DNA of 33,104 nt from Streptomyces sp. SPB074 (GTDB lineage: Bacteria > Actinomycetota > Actinomycetes > Streptomycetales > Streptomycetaceae). The translations under genes were made by a program, and so were the position numbers. Positions within the stretch are counted from its first letter, which is position 1; the number at the start of each line of letters is the position of its first letter. Shown in pieces: positions 16,749 to 24,607 of the stretch. The notes below the pieces were generated by a model, which made no database searches, was not told the DNA's origin, and was given only the letters and a program-made list of their open reading frames with translations. The stretch spans positions 830,597-863,700 of the forward strand of contig NZ_GG770539.1 in NCBI RefSeq assembly GCF_000154905.1. Direction: 5' to 3'.

Positions 16749-18023
16749 CTACTCGCGCGGGCTCGTCTCCTCCCGTACGACCTCGCGTGCGATCTGGAAG
16801 GCGCGTTCGGCGGTGGCGAGTCCGCAGTGCACGCCGATCTGGAGCAGCGCCTCCTTGATCTCGGCGGGCGTGAGGCCGCCGCGCAGCGCCCCGCGCACGT
16901 GGACGGCGAACTGGTCGAAGTGCCCGGCGGCGGCGAGCGCGCCGAGGGCGACGCAGGAGCGGTGGCGGCGGTCGAGTCCGGGGCGCTGCCAGACCTCGCC
17001 CCAGGCGTAGCGGGTGAGGAGGTCCTCGAAGTCCTCGGTGAAGGCGTCGGTGGCGGCGAGCGCGGTGTCCACGTGCGCGTCGCCGAGCACTTCGCGGCGC
17101 AGTCGCAGTCCGGCGGCGCGTGTGTCGGCGTCCTCGCCGGTCGCCGTGTCGGCGTCGCCGCGGTACGGGGCGATCGCGGGGTGCGGGGCGGCGGGCGGCG
17201 GCGCGGCGGCCGGAACGGCGGCGACGGGCAGGGCGGCCTGCGGCGACCAGCTCGTGGAGAAGTGCCGTACGAGCAAGTCCGTTACGGCGGAGGGCTGTTC
17301 GACGGGAGCGAGGTGGGCGGCGCCGGGGACGAGGGCGAGGCGCGCGTCGCTGATCCCGGCGACGAGGGTACGGGCCTGGGCGGGCCCGGCGAGGGCGTCC
17401 TCGGCGCCGACGACGACGAGCGTGGGGGTGGCGACGCGGTCGAGGGCGGTGCTGGTGTCGAAGGTCGCGAGGGCTTCGCAGGCGGCGATGTAGCAGCCGG
17501 GGTCGGTGGTGCGCACCATCTGCACGGCCCAGTCGGTGATGGCGGGCTGCGCGGCGGCGAAGCCGGGGGTGAACCAGCGCTCGGGCGAGGTGCGGGCCAC
17601 GGGGTCGAGTCCGTTCGTGCGGACGACGACGCCGCGCTGGCGGTGTTCGTCGGCCGTACCGAAGCGGGGCGCGGTGGCGACGAGCGCGAGCGAGGCGAGG
17701 CGCTGGGGGTGGCGGAGGGCCAGATCGATGCCGATGGCGCCGCCGAAGGCGCAGCCCGCGTAGCCGAAGTGGCTTATCCCGGCGCTCTCCAGTGTGTGCA
17801 CGAGCCGGTCGGTGAGCGTTCCGACCGAGTCGGCCGGATAGGCCGCGGCGCCACCGTGCCCGGGGAGGTCGAACCGGAGGACGCGCCACTGCCGGCTCAG
17901 CTCGGGCACCTGCCGGTCCCACATGTGCCATGTGGTACCGAGGGCCGGTCCGAGGACGAGCACGGGGGCGTGTTCTGGCCCGTCGAGGCGGTATTGCAAG
18001 GGGTTCGGTGATATTTCGCTCAC
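16749..18023 (-). CDS. pcaL: PcaD-PcaC fusion (3-oxoadipate enol-lactonase / 4-carboxymuconolactone decarboxylase) lacking the serine nucleophile
   Basis: 424 aa from GTG 18023, which has GAGAGG nine bases upstream (an earlier in-frame GTG at 18047 adds eight residues). Residues about 1-255 form an alpha/beta hydrolase like PcaD. After an Ala/Pro linker, residues about 300-420 form a carboxymuconolactone-decarboxylase domain (GEVWQRPGLDRRHRSCVALGALAAAGH...EIKEALLQIGVHCG). Such fusions catalyse the last ring-derived steps of the protocatechuate branch to 3-oxoadipate. The elbow reads YAGCAFGGAIG, so Ala92 stands where the family has Ser; the acid (GAEDALAGP) and His (GAAHLAPVEQP) remain. No other pca gene is near. 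The decarboxylase half looks normal. Confidence 0.85.
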   Translation of the reverse strand: MSEISPNPLQYRLDGPEHAPVLVLGPALGTTWHMWDRQVPELSRQWRVLRFDLPGHGGAAAYPADSVGTLTDRLVHTLESAGISHFGYAGCAFGGAIGIDLALRHPQRLASLALVATAPRFGTADEHRQRGVVVRTNGLDPVARTSPERWFTPGFAAAQPAITDWAVQMVRTTDPGCYIAACEALATFDTSTALDRVATPTLVVVGAEDALAGPAQARTLVAGISDARLALVPGAAHLAPVEQPSAVTDLLVRHFSTSWSPQAALPVAAVPAAAPPPAAPHPAIAPYRGDADTATGEDADTRAAGLRLRREVLGDAHVDTALAATDAFTEDFEDLLTRYAWGEVWQRPGLDRRHRSCVALGALAAAGHFDQFAVHVRGALRGGLTPAEIKEALLQIGVHCGLATAERAFQIAREVVREETSPRE

Positions 18024-18165
18024 CCGGCCGACCCTCTCATCTGTCACGAACAGTCACGGCGCCGGGTGGTCCTTCTTGTGTGGCACGGCAAGAGGAACCA
18101 GATACCAACCGAACGGCCGTCCGCTCACGGCTCCCGCCTTCCAGCCGGTACTCCGCGCGACACGT
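18024..18165. other. Short region between PcaL and integrase remnant
   Basis: It holds the promoter of the PcaL gene. A short inverted repeat CGTGACTGTTCGTGACAG surrounds the possible upstream start. I see no tRNA or obvious attachment site. Confidence 0.35.
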
Positions 18166-19077
18166 CTACTCCGCCTCGGCGATCCCGTAGAGACCGTCCC
18201 ACGTGGCGGCGGCAGCGCGAAGGTCCTCCACCTCCGGCTTCACGTACCACTTCTTGGTGGTCCTCACGCTCGTGTGCCCAGCCCATCGCGCGAGGATATG
18301 GTCCGGTACGCCATTGTTCGCAAGGTAGGTGAGACACGAGGCCGGGCATCGTAGAGACGAACCCGCCGGAGCTCCAGGAGCTCCAGGAGCCGGTACGCCC
18401 GCCGACGCAGCCGCTTGATGGTAAACGCCTCACCGGTCTCGTGCACCACGACGTAGCCGCTGTCGGTGTACGCCTCGTCCAAGGCTGCCCTCTCCCGAGC
18501 CTGCGCTGCCTCCGAAGACTTCAGGGCCGCAAGGACAGGGCGAGGCAGCGGAAGCACCCGCTCACCGGCCAGGGACTTGGTGTCCTTTTCTACGACGTAC
18601 CGGTTGCCCATCATCGTGCGCGTCTTCGCGATGACAACCGTGGCCCGGTCGAGGTCGATGTCCATCCACCGAAGGCCGCAGACCTCTGCTGGGCGAAGGC
18701 CCATGGGGGAGAGCAGGAGCGCGGCATACAGACGGTCTTCCTTGATCCCCTGTATGAACATCTGCACTTCTTCGGGGTTCCACGGCGTCAGCGTTTCCTT
18801 CCGCTTACGTTCCTCTTTGCGAGCCTTGCGCGGGATGACCACATACTCCGCCACGTTGACAGCCATCAGCCGACGAGTCACAGCTCGCCCGAGAGCCTCC
18901 TTCAGCCGAGCAAGACTCATGTCCACGCTGGTCACGGAGAGCGGGGTCCCTGCCTTCCCGCCGCGCACCCGCCCATGCCGCAAAGCCCAATGCATCCACG
19001 CTTCCACGTCCTGCTCCGTGAGAGCCTGGAGGGGGATTCGGCCGAGCTTCCCCCGCACCCGGTCCAAGGTGATCCGC
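18166..19077 (-). pseudogene. Tyrosine integrase remnant: N-terminus lost, one frameshift
   Basis: C-terminal two-thirds of an actinobacterial phage/ICE-type tyrosine recombinase. The SAM-like core-binding region (LQALTEQDVEAWMHWALRHGRVRGG...SVDMSLARLKEALGRAV) and the catalytic Arg box (GLRPAEVCGLRW) are in one frame. At VRLYDAR (about 18338-18345) the frame slips: GGCCTCG appears where GGGCCTCG would continue the frame. The rest (ASCLTYLANNGVPDHILARWAGHTSV...KKWYVKPE) then follows in the next frame to TAG at 18166-18168, including the box-II His and nucleophile Tyr. A stop lies directly before the first recognisable codon, at the IS630 border. The element it served is gone. Confidence 0.88.
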
Positions 19078-19079
19078 TA

Positions 19080-20187
19080 TTGATCAGAAACTCATGGGGT
19101 TCGTTCGTCGAGGGTGTAGCGGACGTGCGGGGCTTTGAAGTAGCCGGTGATGATGTGGGGTTGGCGTTGTCGGCGGTGGAAGAACCTGCGGGTCTCGGCG
19201 GCGAGTTCGGTCCGGTTCCTGGCCCGGTGGGTGTGGGGCAGGCTGCGTTTGAGGTCGGCGTTGACGAGCTCGTCCGGGTTGAGTTCGGGTGAGTACGAGG
19301 GCAGGAAGTGCAGTTCGATCTCGTCCTGGTGGTCGGCGAGCCAGGCCCGGACGGTCTTCGAGCGGTGGGCCGAGTGCCGGTCCACGATCAGGTGGACCTT
19401 CCGGTCGAAGTGACCGACGACGCGGGCGAGGAAGCGGCACATGACCGTCGCGTCGAACGACTCGGTGAAGACCATGAAGTGCATCCGGCCCTTGGTGCTG
19501 ATCGCGGACATCGCGTTCACGGAGAACCGGTTCCCGGTGCGGCGGACCACCGGTGTCTTCCCCTTCATGCCCCAGGTGCGGCCTGTGACCTGGTCCGAGC
19601 GGATCCCGACCTGGTCGGCGAACAGGATCTCGCCGTCATCGGCCTTCGCCCGGGCGTGGATCGCCGGCCAGGTCTCCTCGTGCCACGTGCGGACCGCTTC
19701 CGGATCCCGCTCGACGGCCCGCTTGTCGGGCCGCTGGAAGGTCAGTCCCCAGCGCTTGAGGTACTTGCCGACCCCGGGACCGGTGAAGCGGACTCCGTAC
19801 AGATTGAAGATCAGCCGGCCTATCTGCCCCCGCGTCCACAGCTGACCCGAAAGCCCCAGGCCGGACGGCGTGTGATCGAGAACGGCCTGCCGCACGGCGG
19901 CCTGCTCGGCCTCGGACAGAACCTGATGCTCACCCGCGCGCCGGCCCCGAGGCCGGGACAACAACGCGTCCCGCCCGCCGGCCCGCCACCTCGCCCACCA
20001 GTTGTCCACGGCCCTGACCGACACCCTGAACAGAGCGGCGACCTCCACCCGGTCCCGGCCCTCCACCAACGCCGACACCGCCAGCAACCGCACAGCCTCC
20101 TGCGCGTCCGGCGACCAACTCCGCGCATCCCCCACCACATCACTCACACGCCATCAACGAGCCTGCACCCAAAGCGTTTCGGATCAA
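19080..20187 (-). mobile_element. IS630-family insertion sequence (1108 bp)
   Basis: The ends are TTGATCAGAAACTCATGGGG and, read inward from the right, TTGATCCGAAACGCTTTGGG. TA flanks both sides (19078-19079, 20188-20189), as expected for IS630/Tc1-like elements. Since TA is the obligate target, matching flanks do not prove a simple insertion here; both neighbouring genes are truncated at the element. Confidence 0.9.
19092..20147 (-). CDS. IS630-family transposase
   Basis: 351 aa. Two N-terminal helix-turn-helix regions (VEVAALFRVSVRAVDNWWARWRAGG; GQLWTRGQIGRLIFNLYGVRFTGPGVGKYLKRWG) precede a DDE_3 core. Its motifs are ILFADQVGIRSD (first Asp), HLIVDRHSAHRS (second Asp) and LPSYSPELNPDELVNADLK (third acidic residue). 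Length and motifs are normal and the frame is intact, so the element may be active. Confidence 0.92.
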   Translation of the reverse strand: MSDVVGDARSWSPDAQEAVRLLAVSALVEGRDRVEVAALFRVSVRAVDNWWARWRAGGRDALLSRPRGRRAGEHQVLSEAEQAAVRQAVLDHTPSGLGLSGQLWTRGQIGRLIFNLYGVRFTGPGVGKYLKRWGLTFQRPDKRAVERDPEAVRTWHEETWPAIHARAKADDGEILFADQVGIRSDQVTGRTWGMKGKTPVVRRTGNRFSVNAMSAISTKGRMHFMVFTESFDATVMCRFLARVVGHFDRKVHLIVDRHSAHRSKTVRAWLADHQDEIELHFLPSYSPELNPDELVNADLKRSLPHTHRARNRTELAAETRRFFHRRQRQPHIITGYFKAPHVRYTLDERTP

Positions 20188-20793
20188 TATGCCAGGGATC
20201 TCGCCGAACTCATCGAGCACCTGGAGCTCCAGGACATCGTTCCGGTGGGCCATTCGACCGGGGGCGGCGAAATCGTCCGTTACGCCGCGCAGCACGGTGC
20301 CGGGCGCGTGTCCAAGATCGTCACCGCTGGAGCGGTTCCCCCGCTGATGGTCAAGTCCGAGAGCAGTCCGGAAGGCACTCCCCTCGAAGTGTTCGACGGG
20401 ATTCGCGGCGGCCTGCTGGCTGATCGCTCGCAGTTCTACAAGGACCTCGCCGTCAGCTTCTTCGGCGCGAACCGGGAGGGTTCGGCCGTCTCCCAGGGCG
20501 CGATCGACAATTTCTGGCGCCAGGGGATGCTGGCCGGGCTGGTCCCCGCGTACGACTGCGTCAAGGCGTTCAGCGAGACCGACCAGACCGATGATCTCCG
20601 CGCGCTCGATGTGCCCGTGTTCATCGCGCACGGCGGTGACGACCAGATCGTGCCGATCGCGGCGGCGGCCGAGAAGTCCGTCAAGCTCGTGAAGGACGGC
20701 ACGCTCGAAGTCTACCCCGGAGCGCCGCACGGGATCTACGGAGCCTACGAGACGGAACTGATCTCCGACATCCTCGCGTTCATCAAGGGCTGA
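20188..20793 (+). pseudogene. Chloroperoxidase-like alpha/beta hydrolase, 5' end missing
   Basis: About 200 C-terminal residues of a non-haem chloroperoxidase/perhydrolase-type hydrolase. It begins abruptly at the IS630 end with YARDLAELIEHLELQDIVPVGHSTGGG. The triad is complete: Ser in GHSTGG, Asp in AHGGDDQIVP, His in PGAPHGIYG. Family members have roughly 80-90 more N-terminal residues, including the oxyanion-hole loop, and these are absent. The frame is open into the IS (to an ATG at 20002), so a chimeric protein could be made from IS antisense sequence, but folding is unlikely. A strong hairpin follows. Confidence 0.87.
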
Positions 20794-20806
20794 GGCGCGG
20801 CGTCGG

Positions 20807-20838
20807 CGGGCGGCGGTCCCCCAGGGAGCCGCCGCCCG
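20807..20838 (+). terminator. Strong hairpin terminator after the hydrolase remnant
   Basis: GGGCGGCGG (20808-20816) pairs perfectly with CCGCCGCCC (20829-20837), extended by an outer C-G. An inner TCCC/GGGA stem closes on a 3-base loop with one bulged G. It starts 14 bases after the stop codon. No U-tract, as is usual in streptomycetes. Confidence 0.65.
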
Positions 20839-20909
20839 GCGACGTGATGCCGCACAGCCCGTTCCGGCGCGAAAAGTGAAGACGCCGGTCACGGCGCGGT
20901 AGTGAACGG

Positions 20910-22088
20910 ATGAGGGAAGAGGACCTGTTGGCACGCGAACTTCATGCCGTTGTCGCCGGCGGATCGATCGGCGGGCTGGCCGCCGCGCTCGCCTTGCGTG
21001 GCATCGGTGCCCGGGTCCCGGTGTTCGAGCGGTCCGCCGGACGCATCCAGGCCCGGGGCGCGGGCGTGGTGATGCAGCCCGAGGTGGAATACCTCCTGGA
21101 GCGGCTCGGCTCCTCGGCGGCCGCGGTGAGCGTGCCGCTTCGGCGGCGGCAGAGAATCGACCGCCAGGGAAAGATCCGCGCGTACGACGCTCCCCAACTC
21201 ATGACGTCGTGGGACGCGTTGTACCGGGTCCTGCACCACGCGCTCCCCGCCGACACCTACCACCCGGGAAGCAAGCTCGTGGAGACGGCCGAGGAAGGCG
21301 ATTCCGTGGTGTCGCGCTTCGCGGACGGTCGTGCGGTCACCTGTGACCTCGTGATCGGCGCGGACGGCATCGGGTCCGCCGCGCGGGTCTCCGCGGGCAT
21401 TCCCGGAGCGGCGAGGTACGCGGGATACGTCGCGTGGCGGGGGCTGGAACCCGAATCCTCGATTTCGGAACGTGTCCTTCTCACGCTTCGTGACGCGTTC
21501 ACGATGTACGCGGTGGCGGGACTCCAGTTCCTGACCTACCTCGTCCCCGGACCGAACGGGGAGACGGAGCCGGGACGGCGCCGGGTGAACTGGGTGTGGT
21601 ACATGAACGTCACGCCCGAAACGCTCCCGCACGCGCTGGCCAGTCGCGACGGGACCCGGTACCGGACGCTCCTCCCTCCTGGGCAGCTCCTCCGGACGAC
21701 CCGGCTGTCCCTGCTGGAATCCGCTCGGCAGCACCTGCCGACGGTGCTGGCGGACCTCGTGGGCGCGTCGAACGTGTTCATGCAACCCGTCCACGACCTT
21801 CCGCTGACCCGGATGCGCGCGGGACGCGTCGCGCTGTTGGGCGATGCCGCCGGGACGGTGCGCCCTCACACGGCCTCCGGGACCTCGAAAGCCGTCGGCG
21901 ACGCGCTCTCGCTCGCCCACGCCTTGAAGGACTGGGATCCCGCTACCCCGCTGCCGGTCGAGCAACTGGGCGTCTGGGAGCGCGAACGAGGCCGTCACCT
22001 GCGGACCGTGGCCGCCGCGGGAACCCAGCTCGCGGAAAGATCCGCACTCGGAATCCCTCATGCGCCGCAATTCCTCAAGGATCTCTGA
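20910..22088 (+). CDS. FAD-dependent aromatic/heteroaromatic monooxygenase
   Basis: 392 aa flavoprotein hydroxylase (class A). The dinucleotide-binding motif is AVVAGGSIGGLAAALALRG (about 13-31), the DG motif is DLVIGADGIGS, and the GD motif near residue 310 reads RVALLGDAAGTVRPHTASGTSKAVGDA. The RPHTASG variant resembles 2,6-dihydroxypyridine hydroxylase-like enzymes. I keep ATG 20910; an in-frame TTG 18 bases later has a better purine-rich ribosome site (GGAAGAGG) and could be the real start. It is separated from the hydrolase remnant by the hairpin, so it probably has its own promoter. Substrate unknown. Confidence 0.88.
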   Translation: MREEDLLARELHAVVAGGSIGGLAAALALRGIGARVPVFERSAGRIQARGAGVVMQPEVEYLLERLGSSAAAVSVPLRRRQRIDRQGKIRAYDAPQLMTSWDALYRVLHHALPADTYHPGSKLVETAEEGDSVVSRFADGRAVTCDLVIGADGIGSAARVSAGIPGAARYAGYVAWRGLEPESSISERVLLTLRDAFTMYAVAGLQFLTYLVPGPNGETEPGRRRVNWVWYMNVTPETLPHALASRDGTRYRTLLPPGQLLRTTRLSLLESARQHLPTVLADLVGASNVFMQPVHDLPLTRMRAGRVALLGDAAGTVRPHTASGTSKAVGDALSLAHALKDWDPATPLPVEQLGVWERERGRHLRTVAAAGTQLAERSALGIPHAPQFLKDL

Positions 22089-22143
22089 CCGATAGGTCTG
22101 ACCGACAGATCCGGGGGCGGTGCGGACGGGTCATCGCCCCTCT

Positions 22144-22175
22144 GTACGTCAGTACGTCAGTACGTCAGTACGTCA
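22144..22175. repeat. Four tandem copies of GTACGTCA
   Basis: Four perfect head-to-tail 8-bp units, then AGT and the start of an inverted-repeat-bounded element. A related unit (AGTATGTC, one mismatch in register) follows the other end of that element at 22315-22322, so the array seems to be interrupted by it. Confidence 0.9.
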
Positions 22176-22177
22176 GT

Positions 22178-22314
22178 GAGCCTTTTCAACTTGACCCCAC
22201 AATGGTGAGGGTCCGACTGTCGTTGACAGCCGATCAACCTGCGCGATCGCGCTCAGCGCGGCCCACCCTTCGCGTCGGCCCGTCACCCGTCCGGTGCCCA
22301 CTCTGAAAAGGCTC
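22178..22314. mobile_element. MITE-like 137-bp element with 11-bp perfect inverted repeats
   Basis: GAGCCTTTTCA (22178-22188) and TGAAAAGGCTC (22304-22314) are perfect inverted repeats. AGT flanks both ends (22175-22177 and 22315-22317) as a possible 3-bp duplication. The interior has no gene. Family not assigned; it may be a miniature element or the joined ends of an internally deleted IS. Confidence 0.55.
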
Positions 22315-22840
22315 AGTATGTCTGCGCCTCTGCCGGTTCCGGGTACGGCCCGCCCTGCCGCTCCTCCGCCCTGGCGCTCCTCCGCCGTGGCGGTCGTGGC
22401 CCGATGGCACGGTGATCGTGGCGCGGCGGCCGGGTTCCGGGCCGAGCGTCCACGTGGCCGATACCGCCCCCTGCCCCTTCGCGGCGGACGGGCGACACCT
22501 CGCGCAGGACTCCCCCAGCGCCCCGTGGACGCCCACCCCGGCGCCCCCGCTCCCCCACCGGCCCACCCCGCGACAAGGTCTGCCTGCCCCCGACGTGCCG
22601 AGCCGGTGCGCCCCCGCTCCCCCACCCGCCCGCGCCCGCCCCCGCAGTGCCCAGCCGGTGCGCCGCCGCACGTCGGCCCGGCTGCCGGCAGGTGCGCCGT
22701 GACGTCCACGGAGCTCGGGGACGCGTCACGCGGTCTTGGTGAAGTCGCCACGTCAGCGGCGGCGCGATGTGTCAGAACCGGCCATGGCGGCAACCGTGCC
22801 GAACGCCGTTCAATTGGACACCGCTCAGGAAGGCACCCAC
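22315..22840. other. Region upstream of bioY, no recognisable gene
   Basis: Several long frames cross this stretch but none shows family motifs; they are Pro/Arg/Ala-rich. An ATG at 22318 opens a frame that runs into bioY in a different phase. Any regulatory signal for the bio locus would lie here or further upstream; I cannot identify a specific operator. Confidence 0.35.
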
Positions 22841-23399
22841 ATGAAAAGACTCCGTCTCGATGCGACCGACATCGCCCGTATCGCGGTGTTCGCGGCCGTC
22901 GTCGCGGCGCTCGGGCTCCCCGGCGGGTTCTCCGTGCTCGGTGCCGTCCCGATCACGGCGCAGACGCTCGGCGTGATGCTCGCCGGGGCGGTGCTCGGGG
23001 CGTGGCGCGGCATGGTGGCGATGCTCGTCCTGCTCGCCCTCGTCGCGATCGGCCTCCTCTCCTCTCCGGTGGCCGCGGCGGCGTCGGGGTGTTCGTCGGT
23101 CCGAGCGCCGGCTACCTGATCGGGTGGGTCGCCGGCGCGTTCGTCATCGGTCTCGTCGTGCACGCGGGCGGCGGCAAGCCGCGCGGGTGGCGGACAGCGC
23201 TCGGTGTCCTCGTCGGCGGCATCGGTGTCGTCTACGCGTTCGGCATCCCCGTGCAGGCGCTGGTGACGCGGCTGCCGCTCGGCAAGACGTTCCTGCAAAG
23301 CCTCGTCTTCCTGCCGGGCGACCTCATCAAGGCCGCGCTCGCGACGGTCGTCACGACGAACCTGGCTCGCGCGTACCCGAGGGCGTTCCGGAACGCGGG
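22841..23399 (+). pseudogene. bioY: Biotin ECF transporter S component BioY, frameshifted
   Basis: BioY is the substrate-binding membrane subunit for biotin. The ATG at 22841 follows AGGAAGG by a good spacing (MKRLRLDATDIARIAVFAAVVAALGLPGGF...GAVPITAQTLGVMLAGAVLG). After GLL (about 23052-23072) the frame slips: the conserved SGGRGGVGVFVGPSAGYLIGWVAGAFVIG continues in the next frame, as if one base were missing in the CTCCTCTCCTCTCC run. Helices and family motifs run on to ARAYPRAF; no stop follows in that frame until 23730, so the 3' end here is approximate. Either a pseudogene or a sequence error. Confidence 0.82.
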
Positions 23400-23479
23400 G
23401 TGGGCCCGCCACCGGGACGTGGTGCCGGGCGAGCCGCCTCGCGCGAGCGCGGAGGACCGGCCGGGTACCGGCCGGATCG

Positions 23480-24607
23480 TCCCCCTGCGCGGGGGACCCA
23501 AGCCGCGCTGGCGCGTCGCGCCGTCGCCGAACGTACCGCGGGCGGCATCCCGCCACCGGGGACGACCGCTGGAGCGAGTCCGTCTGGGCAGCGGTGACCG
23601 CGTGTGCCGCCGCGTCCCGCCCGCGACCGGACCAGGCGTGGGCGACGCTCACTTCCGGCAGCACCGGGGAACCGCGCGTCGTGCTGCGGACGGCCGCGTC
23701 GTGGGAGTCCTCCTTCGCGTCGGTCGGTAAGCTGCTCGGCGTGCGGCAGGGCGATGTCCTCGGTCTGTCCGCGCCTCCGGCCTCCTCGCTTTCCCTCTTC
23801 TCCGTCGCACACGCCGCCCACGCCGGTCTCGCCCTCTCCTTCCCCCGCGCGCACGCTCGCGGCCGGCGACCTCCGCGACGCGACGCTCTTCCACGGCACC
23901 CCGGGCGGCCTGCGCACCCTGCTCCACGGCGGTCCGCCGCCGCGACTGCGCGCGGCGCTGATCGGCGGCGCGGCCCTCGCGCCCTCGCTGCGCGCGGAGG
24001 CCGAGGCGCGGGGCATCCGCGTCATCGCGTACTACGGTGCCGCCGAGCTGTCGTTCGTGGCGGTGGACGACGGCGAGGGCGACCGTCCGGGGCTCCGCGC
24101 CTTTCCTGGCGTCGCGCTCGACGTACGCGACGACGTCGTCCTCTGGGTCCGCTCGCCGTTCGTCGCCAGCGAGTACCCGGGCCTCCGGGACCGTTGCGGC
24201 GGGACGGCGCGTGGGCGACCGTCGGAGACCGGGCGCGGCTGGACGAGGGGCGGCTCACGCTCCTGGGCCGCGCCGACGACGCGATCCTCACCGCCGGGGC
24301 GACCGTCGTCCCGGCGGATGTCGAGGAAGCGGTGCGGGAGCTGGACGGGGTCGCCGACGCGGTCGTGTTCGGGGTGCCGCACGCGGGGGTCGGTGAGCTG
24401 GTGACGGTGGTCGTCGAGCCGGCACCGGGCGCGCGGCTGACCCGTGCCGGGCTGCGGACGGCCTGTGCGGCGGTGCTCGCGCCGTCGCATCTGCCGCGGC
24501 GCTGGTTCGTCATGGACGCGCTTCCGCGCACCGTGACGGGCAAGCCCTCGCGCGCCGAGCTGATCCGCGCGGTGCGAGCGGGGGAGGTGGCCGGTTTTGC
24601 GAACTGA
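23480..24607 (+). pseudogene. AMP-forming acyl-CoA ligase, multiple frameshifts
   Basis: Class-I adenylate-forming enzyme that would activate a carboxylic acid. Recognisable pieces lie in alternating frames: ALARRAVAERTAGGIP, then DDRWSESVWAAV, the P-loop TLTSGSTGEPRVVLR and SAPPASSLSLFSVAHAAHAG. These are followed by TLAAGDLRDATLFHGTPGGL, RVIAYYGAAELSF (A5-like) and GVALDVRDDVVLWVRSPFV. The last part is WATVGDRARLDEGRLTLLGRADDAILTAG and the C-terminal lysine motif PRTVTGKPSRAEL. At least three single-base shifts are needed (about 23560, 23855 and 24190). No internal stops otherwise disrupt the pieces. The 5' end is uncertain. It sits between bioY and a thiolase gene. Confidence 0.8.

Noticed and set aside
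18024..18165. tRNA or attachment site beside the integrase remnant
   Set aside because: No cloverleaf or T-loop sequence could be recognised and no direct repeat was found at the other side.
22294..23730. 478-codon plus-strand frame covering the bioY region
   Set aside because: It joins non-coding GC-rich sequence to the shifted second half of bioY and antiphase ligase sequence; only the BioY piece is real.
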